A stretch of 20,037 bases of DNA from a virus: positions 1-20,037 of the IMG/VR virus record IMGVR_UViG_3300010153_002939. The stretch is one strand, 5' to 3'. The notes below the pieces were generated by a model. That model saw only the letters and a program-made list of their open reading frames with translations, had not been told where the DNA came from and ran no database searches. A program made the position numbers and the translations under genes. The first letter of the stretch is position 1, and the number at the start of each line of letters is the position of its first letter. Below are positions 6,858 through 12,525 of the stretch, piece after piece.

Positions 6858-6883
6858 ATAGCAAACAAACAATTGTTTGTCAA
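6855..6883 (-). promoter_or_regulatory. Consensus sigma-70 promoter for the 6409-6816 gene and clpP-like gene
   Basis: On the minus strand TTGACA is at 6883-6878 and TATAAT at 6860-6855, exactly 17 bases apart. TGC directly before the -10 makes it an extended -10 as well. It sits between the stop of the acidic gene and the ATG at 6816, with an expected leader of about 30 bases. Confidence 0.9.
6865..6880. promoter_or_regulatory. 16-bp perfect palindrome inside the promoter spacer (candidate operator)
   Basis: ACAAACAATTGTTTGT reads the same on both strands. It fills most of the spacer between -10 and -35 and overlaps three bases of the -35 hexamer, a classic place for a repressor site. No other copy was noticed at the other three promoters. 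Confidence 0.6.
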
Positions 6884-6886
6884 GCT

Positions 6887-7564
6887 TTACTTGTTAGTAA
6901 GGCGAGTAAAAATACGTTCAGCAAGTTGGTCGACCATTTCTTGCTTCTTGTTTTCACCTTGCAAGCGTGCTGCTACACGACGAGATACTTCATTAACAAT
7001 ATCGTCTGTGTTGTTTTCCATGTATCTAGCTCCAGGCTCATCCTCGCCTGCATCGTCCATGGCCATATCATCAGCAGCATCTGGTGCGGCTTCATCTCCC
7101 AAGTCATCACCTCCTGCCGGGGAATCCACATCGTCATCCATCTCCATATCATCCATGCCGGCTTCAGGCTCCGCGGGGCCGTCGTCCATCTCAACATCAA
7201 TGCCTACTAGGTCAGCAAGCTTTTGTACAAGATCCATGAATTGATCTTCTTTATCTCCACCCATCTCAGCACCCATGTCGCCCATGTCGCCCATGTCAGC
7301 GTCCATATCACCCATGTCAGTGTCCATGTCGCCCATATCGGCAGCCATGTCACCCATATCGGCGGCCATGTCGTCCATATCAGCACCTCCGACCTCAAGG
7401 TCGTCGGGGCCGGCGGCGTCTTCCTCTTCTTCAGGTGGAAGTTCTTCTTCCTCCTCGATGGTGGGAGTCCATTCGTTTAATCTCGCGGACCCGATGGGGC
7501 CTAAATCAGCGAGCTTCATGAAGCTGCGAATTTCAGCCTCGGTTAAAAGTGTCTTGCGAGCCAT
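6887..7564 (-). CDS. Acidic Met-Gly-Asp-repeat protein, probable virion or capsid-internal protein
   Basis: This 225-aa protein is extremely acidic. After an N-terminus MARKTLLTEAEIRSFMKLAD comes a Glu-rich stretch (37-48). A block of seven-residue repeats of the DMGDMAA/DMGDMDT type follows (about 62-103), then another Asp-rich part. The C-terminus is basic and helical, VSRRVAARLQ to RLTNK (193-225). The LTE at residues 7-9 fits the [Leu/Ile]-x-Glu cleavage rule of T4-type prohead proteases, and the 'LTE, short helix, FMKLA' start looks like that of phage structural proteins. A DNA-mimicking acidic protein is the main alternative. Start is ATG at 7564 with AAGGAG upstream. No consensus host promoter is seen in front, which fits a late gene. 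Low sequence complexity limits certainty. Confidence 0.72.
   Translation of the reverse strand: MARKTLLTEAEIRSFMKLADLGPIGSARLNEWTPTIEEEEELPPEEEEDAAGPDDLEVGGADMDDMAADMGDMAADMGDMDTDMGDMDADMGDMGDMGAEMGGDKEDQFMDLVQKLADLVGIDVEMDDGPAEPEAGMDDMEMDDDVDSPAGGDDLGDEAAPDAADDMAMDDAGEDEPGARYMENNTDDIVNEVSRRVAARLQGENKKQEMVDQLAERIFTRLTNK
7298..7381 (-). repeat. Four 21-bp coding repeats (seven-residue Asp-Met units)
   Basis: Within the acidic protein gene, residues 62-89 are four seven-residue units (DMDDMAA, DMGDMAA, DMGDMDT, DMGDMDA), encoded by imperfect 21-base repeats. A shorter DMGDMG run follows to about 7256. Third-position differences between units show the repeat is not a very recent duplication. 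Confidence 0.8.
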
Positions 7565-7634
7565 TGTAAATTCTCCTTAAATTAAACTCATTGTTAAATA
7601 GTAGTCATTATTGATAAAAGACACAAAATGTTCG

Positions 7635-7883
7635 TCAATCAGCAAGATCACTTTTCTTTAACTTGTAAAGTGCTTTCTTTTCTATTTGTTTAACGCGCGC
7701 AAAAGAAATGCCCAAACGTGCAGCAGTCTCGCGAAGGGTTAAGTTGCCGTTTTTAAACACGGTTATCAGAACACAATTGAATTCTTCGGGGTAATCAATA
7801 AAGTGACGGCAATCTTGTTTCTTGCACGACGACTTCTTCTTCATGCACGCTTTGGAGCACAATTTTAAACCATCTGTTCTCAT
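7635..7883 (-). CDS. Cys-rich small protein with sigma-70 region 4-like helix-turn-helix
   Basis: The 82-aa protein has two parts. Residues 9-37 contain five cysteines (9, 13, 20, 25, 37) around CRHFIDYPEEFNC, possibly a metal-binding knuckle. Residues 48-77 read LTLRETAARLGISFARVKQIEKKALYKLKK. This closely follows sigma-70 region 4.2, which reads TLEEIGxxxGVTRERIRQIExxALxKL and binds the -35 element. Regions 2 and 3 are absent, so it cannot be a full sigma factor. It could redirect host RNA polymerase as a co-activator, or be a stand-alone DNA-binding regulator of late genes. It lies directly before the probable virion gene. Its ATG overlaps the previous gene's TGA by four bases. Confidence 0.82.
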   Translation of the reverse strand: MRTDGLKLCSKACMKKKSSCKKQDCRHFIDYPEEFNCVLITVFKNGNLTLRETAARLGISFARVKQIEKKALYKLKKSDLAD

Positions 7884-8221
7884 AACTCAGGGAACTCCTC
7901 GGCAATTAAATCAAATACATCTTCCACTTCATCATCTGAGAGAGAGAAATCCTTAATGATTTGCTTGCCTTTATCAATCATTTTGTTTGTTTTAACAATT
8001 CTTTCTTTATTCATTTTTTTCTTCTCTGATATATGTTGCTGTATAAATGAGAGGATTAATTCGTCGTCATGGTTTACAGCATCAATGACGGCTTTAAAAA
8101 ATTCTGACTGGGTGAGAGCATTGTGCCTCAATCTTACAATTAATTTTGCGTGCTCATGATCGGTGACCTTAAAAACTATTCTTTTTACGTCATTGCCATA
8201 GTCAGTAAAATTTTTGCTCAT
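7880..8221 (-). CDS. Small unknown protein, possible ribbon-helix-helix
   Basis: The product (113 aa from ATG at 8221) begins with a strand-like RIVFKVTDHEHAKLI. This is followed by LTQSEFFKAVIDAVN, an order seen in ribbon-helix-helix DNA-binding proteins (strand, then two helices). The C-terminal half is a long charged helix with DFSLSDDEVEDVFDLIAEEFPEL. Two GTG codons lie at 8227 and 8224. I prefer ATG because AGGA sits seven bases upstream and the ATG shares one base with the guaB/guaC-family stop (TGATG). Together with the next gene, a sigma-region-4-like protein, this may be a regulatory pair. No enzyme motif is present. The ribbon-helix-helix idea is tentative. Confidence 0.75.
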   Translation of the reverse strand: MSKNFTDYGNDVKRIVFKVTDHEHAKLIVRLRHNALTQSEFFKAVIDAVNHDDELILSFIQQHISEKKKMNKERIVKTNKMIDKGKQIIKDFSLSDDEVEDVFDLIAEEFPEL

Positions 8222-9267
8222 CACCACTTCCTAGTATTGATATGTGTCCTGCTTTCTCCTAAACCAGCCGCAGTCTGTCTAACAAAAATTGCTTTAGACT
8301 GTAGCTCTTTTAGGCTATAAGCACCTGAGTATGAGAAGCCACTTCGCAGTCCCCGTTCAACATCTTGTAGAATATTCGCGACTTTTCCACGATAAGGAAC
8401 TTGGCTTGACACTCCTTCAAACGATGAGTACTTGCCTCTCCAGCTCATTTGAGCTTCTTTGGAAGCCATGCCTCGGTAAGACTTAAACTTAATTCCGTTC
8501 TCTCCCTCAAACACATTTCCTGGTGTCTCAGTGGTTCCTGCCAGCAGGCTACCACACATAACAGCGTCAGCGCCGGCAGCAAGCGCCTTAACAATGTCTC
8601 CGGAGTTACGGATCCCACCGTCAGCAATGATAGCAACATCGCGATCAGTTTTAGAACACTCAAAAATAGTCTGCAAGCCTGGAAGGCCATGGCCTGTTTG
8701 GACTCTTGTTGAGCAGATAGAACCGCCGCCAATATTACATCGAACAGAGTTGGCACCCCAGTCAGATAGATCATTGACCCCTTCCAAAGTCGCAACATTT
8801 CCAGCCATAATATGAAAATCACTAGTTAAGCTGCGTACGCTCTCAAGAGCCTCTTTCATCAAAATATGATGGCCGTGGGCCACATCAATACATAGAAAGT
8901 CAACGCCGGCACTAATCAAAGCGGTTGCTCGCTCAAGAAAGTCGCCTGAAATGCCTATCGCTGCACCGATACAAGGTACATTGTTGCCGGCGAATTCATA
9001 TGCATTTACAACTTCCAAAACTTGTTCTTCAATGGTGTTGTAACGGTGGACGATACCGGCCCCACCGTGTATACTAATTGCAGCTGCCATGCGGCCGCCG
9101 GTAATTGTGTCCATTGGTGAGGAAAAGATTGGCAAGGTCAGCGAAACGCCATTTCCCAAGTTGCTGCCTATATCAATATCCTTTCGCGAACGAATTTCCG
9201 AATATTGTGGCTGCAACAGCACATCGTCATAAGTTAGTGCTGCGCTGTTTTGTTCACTATTTCTCAT
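8221..9267 (-). CDS. GMP reductase / IMP dehydrogenase family enzyme without CBS domains
   Basis: The 348-aa TIM-barrel protein shows TYDDVLLQP (12-20), the purine loop GGGSICSTR with catalytic Cys185, ADGGIR (216-220), GSLLAG and YRGMAS (264-269). It lacks the CBS pair of most IMP dehydrogenases. Its length equals that of GMP reductase (E. coli GuaC, 347 aa). DVAHGH at 128-133 is closer to the DVANGY of GMP reductases than to the DSSQG type, and the flap (about 280-292) is short and lacks the Arg-Tyr of IMP dehydrogenase. The end, GLGESRTHI, is more IMPDH-like. I lean to GMP reductase (GMP to IMP, NADPH-dependent), with IMP dehydrogenase as the alternative. Either would shift purine nucleotide pools during replication. 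It overlaps the upstream gene by 11 bases. Confidence 0.9.
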   Translation of the reverse strand: MRNSEQNSAALTYDDVLLQPQYSEIRSRKDIDIGSNLGNGVSLTLPIFSSPMDTITGGRMAAAISIHGGAGIVHRYNTIEEQVLEVVNAYEFAGNNVPCIGAAIGISGDFLERATALISAGVDFLCIDVAHGHHILMKEALESVRSLTSDFHIMAGNVATLEGVNDLSDWGANSVRCNIGGGSICSTRVQTGHGLPGLQTIFECSKTDRDVAIIADGGIRNSGDIVKALAAGADAVMCGSLLAGTTETPGNVFEGENGIKFKSYRGMASKEAQMSWRGKYSSFEGVSSQVPYRGKVANILQDVERGLRSGFSYSGAYSLKELQSKAIFVRQTAAGLGESRTHINTRKW

Positions 9268-9622
9268 CTTTCTTCGCCTCTCTCTTTTTACGTGAGGTGG
9301 TGCGCTTAAGAGCGCGCTTCATAGTAGGCGAGTTTTCAGCCGTGACAGTAGCAAACTCATCCTCACTCACTGGACGGCTCTCGCTTGGCGCTGGTGTGGG
9401 GGCCGGTGCCGGGGTTGGCCGCGGAACAAAGTGTGTCTGCAAGGAGCCATATGCCTCTTCACATTCTGAAAGGCCCTTGGCATGCCTAATTATCTCTGCC
9501 ACATATTCAGTATGATCTGAAATTGCTGTGGGGTTGTTTATCAAAATTTCAATTGCTCCGTAATGCTCGGTAGCTTTACCTTTTAACTGAAGCAAGGCAG
9601 CTTCTAAATTCTTTAGCGACAT
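9257..9622 (-). CDS. Unknown protein with Pro/Ala linker and basic tail
   Basis: This 121-aa protein has three parts. The first is a helical N-terminal half (1-65) with a conserved-looking ALLQLKGKATEHYGAIEILI start. The second is a Pro-Ala linker (about 68-80, RPTPAPAPTPAPS). The third is a short tail ending in a dense Lys/Arg run (KRALKRTTSRKKREAKKDEK). The basic tail could bind DNA or RNA. No known family is recognised, and no membrane or export signal is present. AGGAG lies five bases before the ATG. It is placed between thioredoxin and the purine enzyme in the same transcript. Confidence 0.75.
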   Translation of the reverse strand: MSLKNLEAALLQLKGKATEHYGAIEILINNPTAISDHTEYVAEIIRHAKGLSECEEAYGSLQTHFVPRPTPAPAPTPAPSESRPVSEDEFATVTAENSPTMKRALKRTTSRKKREAKKDEK

Positions 9623-9630
9623 ATTTTCTC

Positions 9631-9996
9631 CTATTTGTATTGCTCGATAAATTTTCTTAATTGTTTCTCATGATACCACATATCTTCATTTGGTGGTTTT
9701 GGATCAGGAACGAACTTTATGCGTGTATTCACGCCACCAGTTCTAACATGGCAGATAGTTGGCACGCCCTCAAACCCATATTTTGCCTCAAGTTCATCGC
9801 CGCCATGCTCCATGTTATATGCATAGAACAGGATATCTTCATGTTCTTCAGATATGTCCCGGTAGACTGGCGCCAACGAGTGACACATATGGCAGTGGGT
9901 ACCATAAAATTTAATGACTACCGAATGTTCCTTTAAAATTTCACCGTCCATTATCATTTCTAAACTTTTTCTATCAATCCTCTTTATGTTTGACAT
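9631..9996 (-). CDS. Thioredoxin-fold protein with CHMC active site
   Basis: The 121-aa protein has the thioredoxin order: strand VVIKFYG, then the redox motif Cys35-His-Met-Cys38 at the helix start (CHMCHSLAPVYRDI), then ILFYAYNM, then GVPT with the expected cis-Pro79. This replaces the usual CGPC with CHMC, which should raise the redox potential, and adds a longer C-terminal part (DPKPPNEDMWYHEKQLRKFIEQ). There is no signal peptide, so it acts in the cytosol. A phage thioredoxin could support ribonucleotide reduction or, as host thioredoxin does in T7, a polymerase, but no such partner is shown here. It overlaps the zinc-ribbon gene by 23 bases. Confidence 0.88.
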   Translation of the reverse strand: MSNIKRIDRKSLEMIMDGEILKEHSVVIKFYGTHCHMCHSLAPVYRDISEEHEDILFYAYNMEHGGDELEAKYGFEGVPTICHVRTGGVNTRIKFVPDPKPPNEDMWYHEKQLRKFIEQYK

Positions 9997-10231
9997 TGCT
10001 TAAAGCCTCCTTGGTCTTTTTAATACAGTCAGGGCAAAATAGTCTTACAACTTCTTGTTTAACAACGACTGACCATGATTGTACCATATCTTTATCTTTC
10101 TTGTCAAATTCTTTCTGACAAGCACCACACTGCCGCGGCAGCTTTCCAAACTGGGAAATTTTTTGCGCGAGGTTTTCGGTGGTTTCTTTTCCCATATACT
10201 TGTTCATCGCGCGGCGCTGTTTGCGGTTCAT
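9974..10231 (-). CDS. Small zinc-ribbon protein
   Basis: The 85-aa protein has a basic start (MNRKQRRAMNKYMGK) and two Cys pairs, Cys35-x2-Cys38 and Cys66-x2-Cys69, which together can hold one zinc ion in a treble-clef or ribbon fold. The C-terminus is Lys-rich. It has no catalytic motif and is probably nucleic-acid or protein binding. Its ATG overlaps the stop of the Dam-type methylase by four bases, so it belongs to the DNA-modification operon. Phage genomes often carry such orphan zinc proteins, and their roles are mostly unknown. Confidence 0.78.
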   Translation of the reverse strand: MNRKQRRAMNKYMGKETTENLAQKISQFGKLPRQCGACQKEFDKKDKDMVQSWSVVVKQEVVRLFCPDCIKKTKEALSNVKHKED

Positions 10232-10701
10232 CGGTTCATAGCTCCGAATATCTGTTGCCTGTAGGCACCATCAAATACAACTACTGCTGATGGGAATGGT
10301 GCGGAGTTGGCGGAATCTCCAAACTTAAGGCGCCCTTTGACAAAGTATACTTCGTCGGCTTTCATGACATATTGGTGCCAATACTTTGTATCGGTGCGGG
10401 CTGGAATCAGCATGACTACTCGGGTACCCTCACTGCGAGTTTCTTCGTAAGCCTTCTTGATCCAGCTCTCAATCCCGCGGCCATATGGCGGGTTAATAAA
10501 GCAAGTAAACCCCTCCCAACTTTTTGAAAGGCCATCCTCAGCCTCCGTAAAAAAGTTTGCGCACTTGGTATTGCTAGGATCTGCGCATGGATCTAAATCA
10601 AATGGGCCAAAGCGCCAATTTAGCTTATCAAAAAATTCTTGTGGGGTTGCCCAGTTTCCTGTCTTGGAACTGAACATGGTTAATTGTGTTGTTTTATTCA
10701 T
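10228..10701 (-). CDS. dam: Phage-type DNA N6-adenine methyltransferase
   Basis: This 157-aa protein matches the phage Dam family (Pfam PF05869, from family knowledge). It has WATPQEFFDKLNWRFGPFDLDPCA (17-40), CANFFTEAEDGLSKSWEG (47-64), the catalytic NPPYGRG (70-76), VVMLIPARTDTKYWH, and the closing GRLKFG with APFPSAVVVF. The catalytic NPPY is intact, so it should methylate adenine in DNA. The target site is not readable from sequence, though several members modify GATC. It directly follows a second methyltransferase with a four-base overlap, so it belongs to the restriction-modification transcript. It could protect phage DNA from host enzymes or mark it for packaging or transcription. Confidence 0.93.
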   Translation of the reverse strand: MNKTTQLTMFSSKTGNWATPQEFFDKLNWRFGPFDLDPCADPSNTKCANFFTEAEDGLSKSWEGFTCFINPPYGRGIESWIKKAYEETRSEGTRVVMLIPARTDTKYWHQYVMKADEVYFVKGRLKFGDSANSAPFPSAVVVFDGAYRQQIFGAMNR

Positions 10702-11594
10702 TTGTTATCCTTATTGTTGATTGGAAAGCCATCTTTAGTCAATAAATTACCCATATTAACATAATCTTGATTGACGTCAAACGCTATCCATTTTAGTTGT
10801 TTTTGTTGACATACATACCCCTCGCTCCCAGTCCCAGAGAAGGGAATAACAACAGTAGAGTTATCTTTGTTTATACAAGCGTCCAAGAGCTTCTGTGTCA
10901 ACTTCAGAGGCTTCTGGGTGGGGTGTTTAATACCATCTGCAAAATTCATCTTCTTAGCTTGCTTGTTTGTATACAGCTTTTGCATCGATGGGGAGTACAC
11001 ATAACGCTCAGAAACGCCACTACCCCCTGCGAGTGACGAAACTTTAATAACATCACGCGGCAAAGCACCCTTATCGTTAACCTTATATGTAGTTTCAATA
11101 TCTTTGCCTTTGGTGTTAAAGCGGCCGGTACCGGGCGGCCTTTTTCGTTTGCCATCTGAGTAACCTTTCACAAAATTTTCTGTGTACGGCTCTCTAACAT
11201 CGTCTCTATTGAATATTCTGTTCTCTTTATTCTTCCAGACACATAAAATGGATTCATGGCTGCGTTGCCAAAAGTTTAACGAAGGTACTGTCTTGTTAGT
11301 ATAGTGCCACACAAGCCAGCGATAAGGCAAAGTCAACTCAACAGAAAGAAATGCCAGAATCTCGCTGAACCCGTAGATATACATCGTTCCTGATGGAGCT
11401 AGAACCCTTTCACATTCAGTTAACCAGTCCTTACACCACGACACATAGTCCTGTATCTCTCTGCTAGTCTTATTGTTGCCGAAGTCTTTGCCGATATTAT
11501 ACGGCGGATCAACAATCAGACAATCAACAGAGTCAGATTCAATTCGTGCAAGACCGTCAATACAGTCAAGCAGATTAACTTGATTCCACTTCAC
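10698..11594 (-). CDS. Beta-class site-specific DNA methyltransferase of a restriction-modification pair
   Basis: The 298-aa protein shows catalytic motif IV, DPPYNIG (Asp29-Tyr32), near the N-terminus. The cofactor motif VIPFSGTG (249-256) follows close to the C-terminus, after HPTQKPLKL, which fits motif X just before it. This order, IV then target-recognition region then X and I, defines the beta class of amino-methyltransferases (N6-adenine or N4-cytosine). The middle, with a basic KRKRPPGTGRFNTKGK stretch, should be the recognition domain. Start is GTG at 11594, overlapping the TGA of the endonuclease (GTGA), so the two are translated in coupled fashion. It should protect the site that the neighbour cuts. 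The site itself is unknown. Confidence 0.92.
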   Translation of the reverse strand: MKWNQVNLLDCIDGLARIESDSVDCLIVDPPYNIGKDFGNNKTSREIQDYVSWCKDWLTECERVLAPSGTMYIYGFSEILAFLSVELTLPYRWLVWHYTNKTVPSLNFWQRSHESILCVWKNKENRIFNRDDVREPYTENFVKGYSDGKRKRPPGTGRFNTKGKDIETTYKVNDKGALPRDVIKVSSLAGGSGVSERYVYSPSMQKLYTNKQAKKMNFADGIKHPTQKPLKLTQKLLDACINKDNSTVVIPFSGTGSEGYVCQQKQLKWIAFDVNQDYVNMGNLLTKDGFPINNKDNK

Positions 11595-12217
11595 TCAGAC
11601 CACTCCTCAATTGGCTTTACGAAAGGCAAATTGATGAGCTTTTGAAACTTACTAGATCCTGCCAACATATAGTCATCATTGTAGCCCCCTTCGCCGCCCT
11701 GCTGACGAGAAAATAATCTAGATTCTCTATTGGGGCCGGCCATGTAGCGAACAAAGTCCGCCTTATGCATCCAGAACATTCTTAGTTCGGGGGGCTGGGC
11801 GCTGGGGTGAGGCCATAATACATTAGGGTTATCCAAAGATGGATTGACCCCACAAAAAATTAATCGCGCCCAATCTTTTTTTTCTGCTATATGGTTGAAA
11901 GTGAATTGATCGGGATTAATCATCTTTCTGCCTTTGTATGGCCCATTGCGATTCTCTTTTGGAGAATTGGCGACACTAAATTTGATTTCCGTTTTGATGT
12001 CATCAAATATTCTATCATGGCCCGGGTTTTCGGGCAGCCGAACAGTGCAACCTTCGTTACTCATATGTAGCTCTACCGCCATTTCGCCATATACACCCTT
12101 GTTCTTGGTGCTTAGGCCAACATATTTCTCAATAGGTGTTCCAACCCAATTATTATGTTGATTATTGGTAAGAAAGTTAGTCAATGTGTGGTGCTCAAAT
12201 AATGCTGCGGCCATCAT
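11591..12217 (-). CDS. Type II restriction endonuclease-like protein, PD-(D/E)xK fold
   Basis: The 208-aa protein has an endonuclease core: GEMAVELHM with Glu45, GHDRIFDD with Asp69, and TEIKF with Glu77-x-Lys79. This spacing fits the E-D-ExK metal site of PD-(D/E)xK nucleases. It lies between a small upstream gene and a methyltransferase, with four-base overlaps on both sides, which is the main reason to call it a restriction enzyme. The C-terminal half is Trp/Met- and Gly-rich with FSRQQGGEGG, probably DNA contacts. I do not recognise a named enzyme. In a phage it might cut host or rival DNA while phage DNA is methylated. A non-specific or nicking nuclease is the alternative. Confidence 0.78.
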   Translation of the reverse strand: MMAAALFEHHTLTNFLTNNQHNNWVGTPIEKYVGLSTKNKGVYGEMAVELHMSNEGCTVRLPENPGHDRIFDDIKTEIKFSVANSPKENRNGPYKGRKMINPDQFTFNHIAEKKDWARLIFCGVNPSLDNPNVLWPHPSAQPPELRMFWMHKADFVRYMAGPNRESRLFSRQQGGEGGYNDDYMLAGSSKFQKLINLPFVKPIEEWSE

Positions 12218-12468
12218 TGCTCTTCCCCGACACCAGAGATTAATGTGAAATTATCTACAATTTCTTCAATATCAATCTTTTGTTTAAAAAGGCGATATGC
12301 CTTTACTGCTGCACGAATCTCATCCGTGTTGAGCCACCCGTTCTCTCGGAACTCAGAACGCAGTTCGCGCTTTTGTTCCTGGTAAGGTTCGATGCATTCT
12401 TCAATAGCCGCCAGTGAGCGAATGTACTCCTTGACGTATTGTTTCTTTTGGTCTTGTGTTGTAGCCAT
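12214..12468 (-). CDS. Small helical protein leading the restriction-modification operon
   Basis: This 84-aa protein is almost all charged helix. Its layout, a helix with EQKRELRSEFRENGWLNTDEIRAAVKAYRL in residues 31-60, recalls GapR/DUF2312-like DNA-associated proteins, where a coiled coil is followed by a 'GxxxxEIRxAVxxxRL' helix. The similarity is in layout only and I do not assign the family. It starts at ATG 12468 with a strong AGGAGG site and is the first gene after the promoter at 12493-12521. The next gene, the endonuclease, overlaps by four bases. It sits where some restriction-modification systems have a controller gene, but it shows no helix-turn-helix. Confidence 0.78.
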   Translation of the reverse strand: MATTQDQKKQYVKEYIRSLAAIEECIEPYQEQKRELRSEFRENGWLNTDEIRAAVKAYRLFKQKIDIEEIVDNFTLISGVGEEQ

Positions 12469-12492
12469 TATAGCCTCCTTGTTTACTCTATT

Positions 12493-12521
12493 AATATAGC
12501 AAGGGAGGGCTTGACTGTCAA
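12493..12521 (-). promoter_or_regulatory. Near-consensus sigma-70 promoter of the restriction-modification block
   Basis: On the minus strand TTGACA is at 12521-12516 and TATATT at 12498-12493, 17 bases apart. TGC just before the -10 adds an extended -10. It fills the gap between the J-domain gene's stop and the ATG at 12468. Confidence 0.85.
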
Positions 12522-12522
12522 G
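12510..12522. promoter_or_regulatory. 13-bp palindrome over the -35 hexamer (candidate operator)
   Basis: CTTGACTGTCAAG has perfect 6-base arms around a central T and contains the whole -35 hexamer of the restriction-modification promoter. Such symmetry on a -35 could bind a dimeric repressor or controller protein. Part of it comes free from the TTGACA itself, so it is tentative. Confidence 0.45.
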
Positions 12523-12525
12523 TAC

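Noticed and set aside
7565-7634. Possible promoter before the acidic virion-type gene (TTGACG with a TATCAA 16 bases on)
   Set aside because: The -10 and the spacing are poor compared with the four consensus promoters, so it was not listed as a feature. A phage-specific late promoter may be present that I cannot recognise.
9105-9515. Plus-strand open frame of 136 codons
   Set aside because: It lies opposite the purine enzyme and the Pro/Ala-linker gene, is antisense to well-supported genes, and shows no family features. The other plus-strand frames were left out for the same reason.
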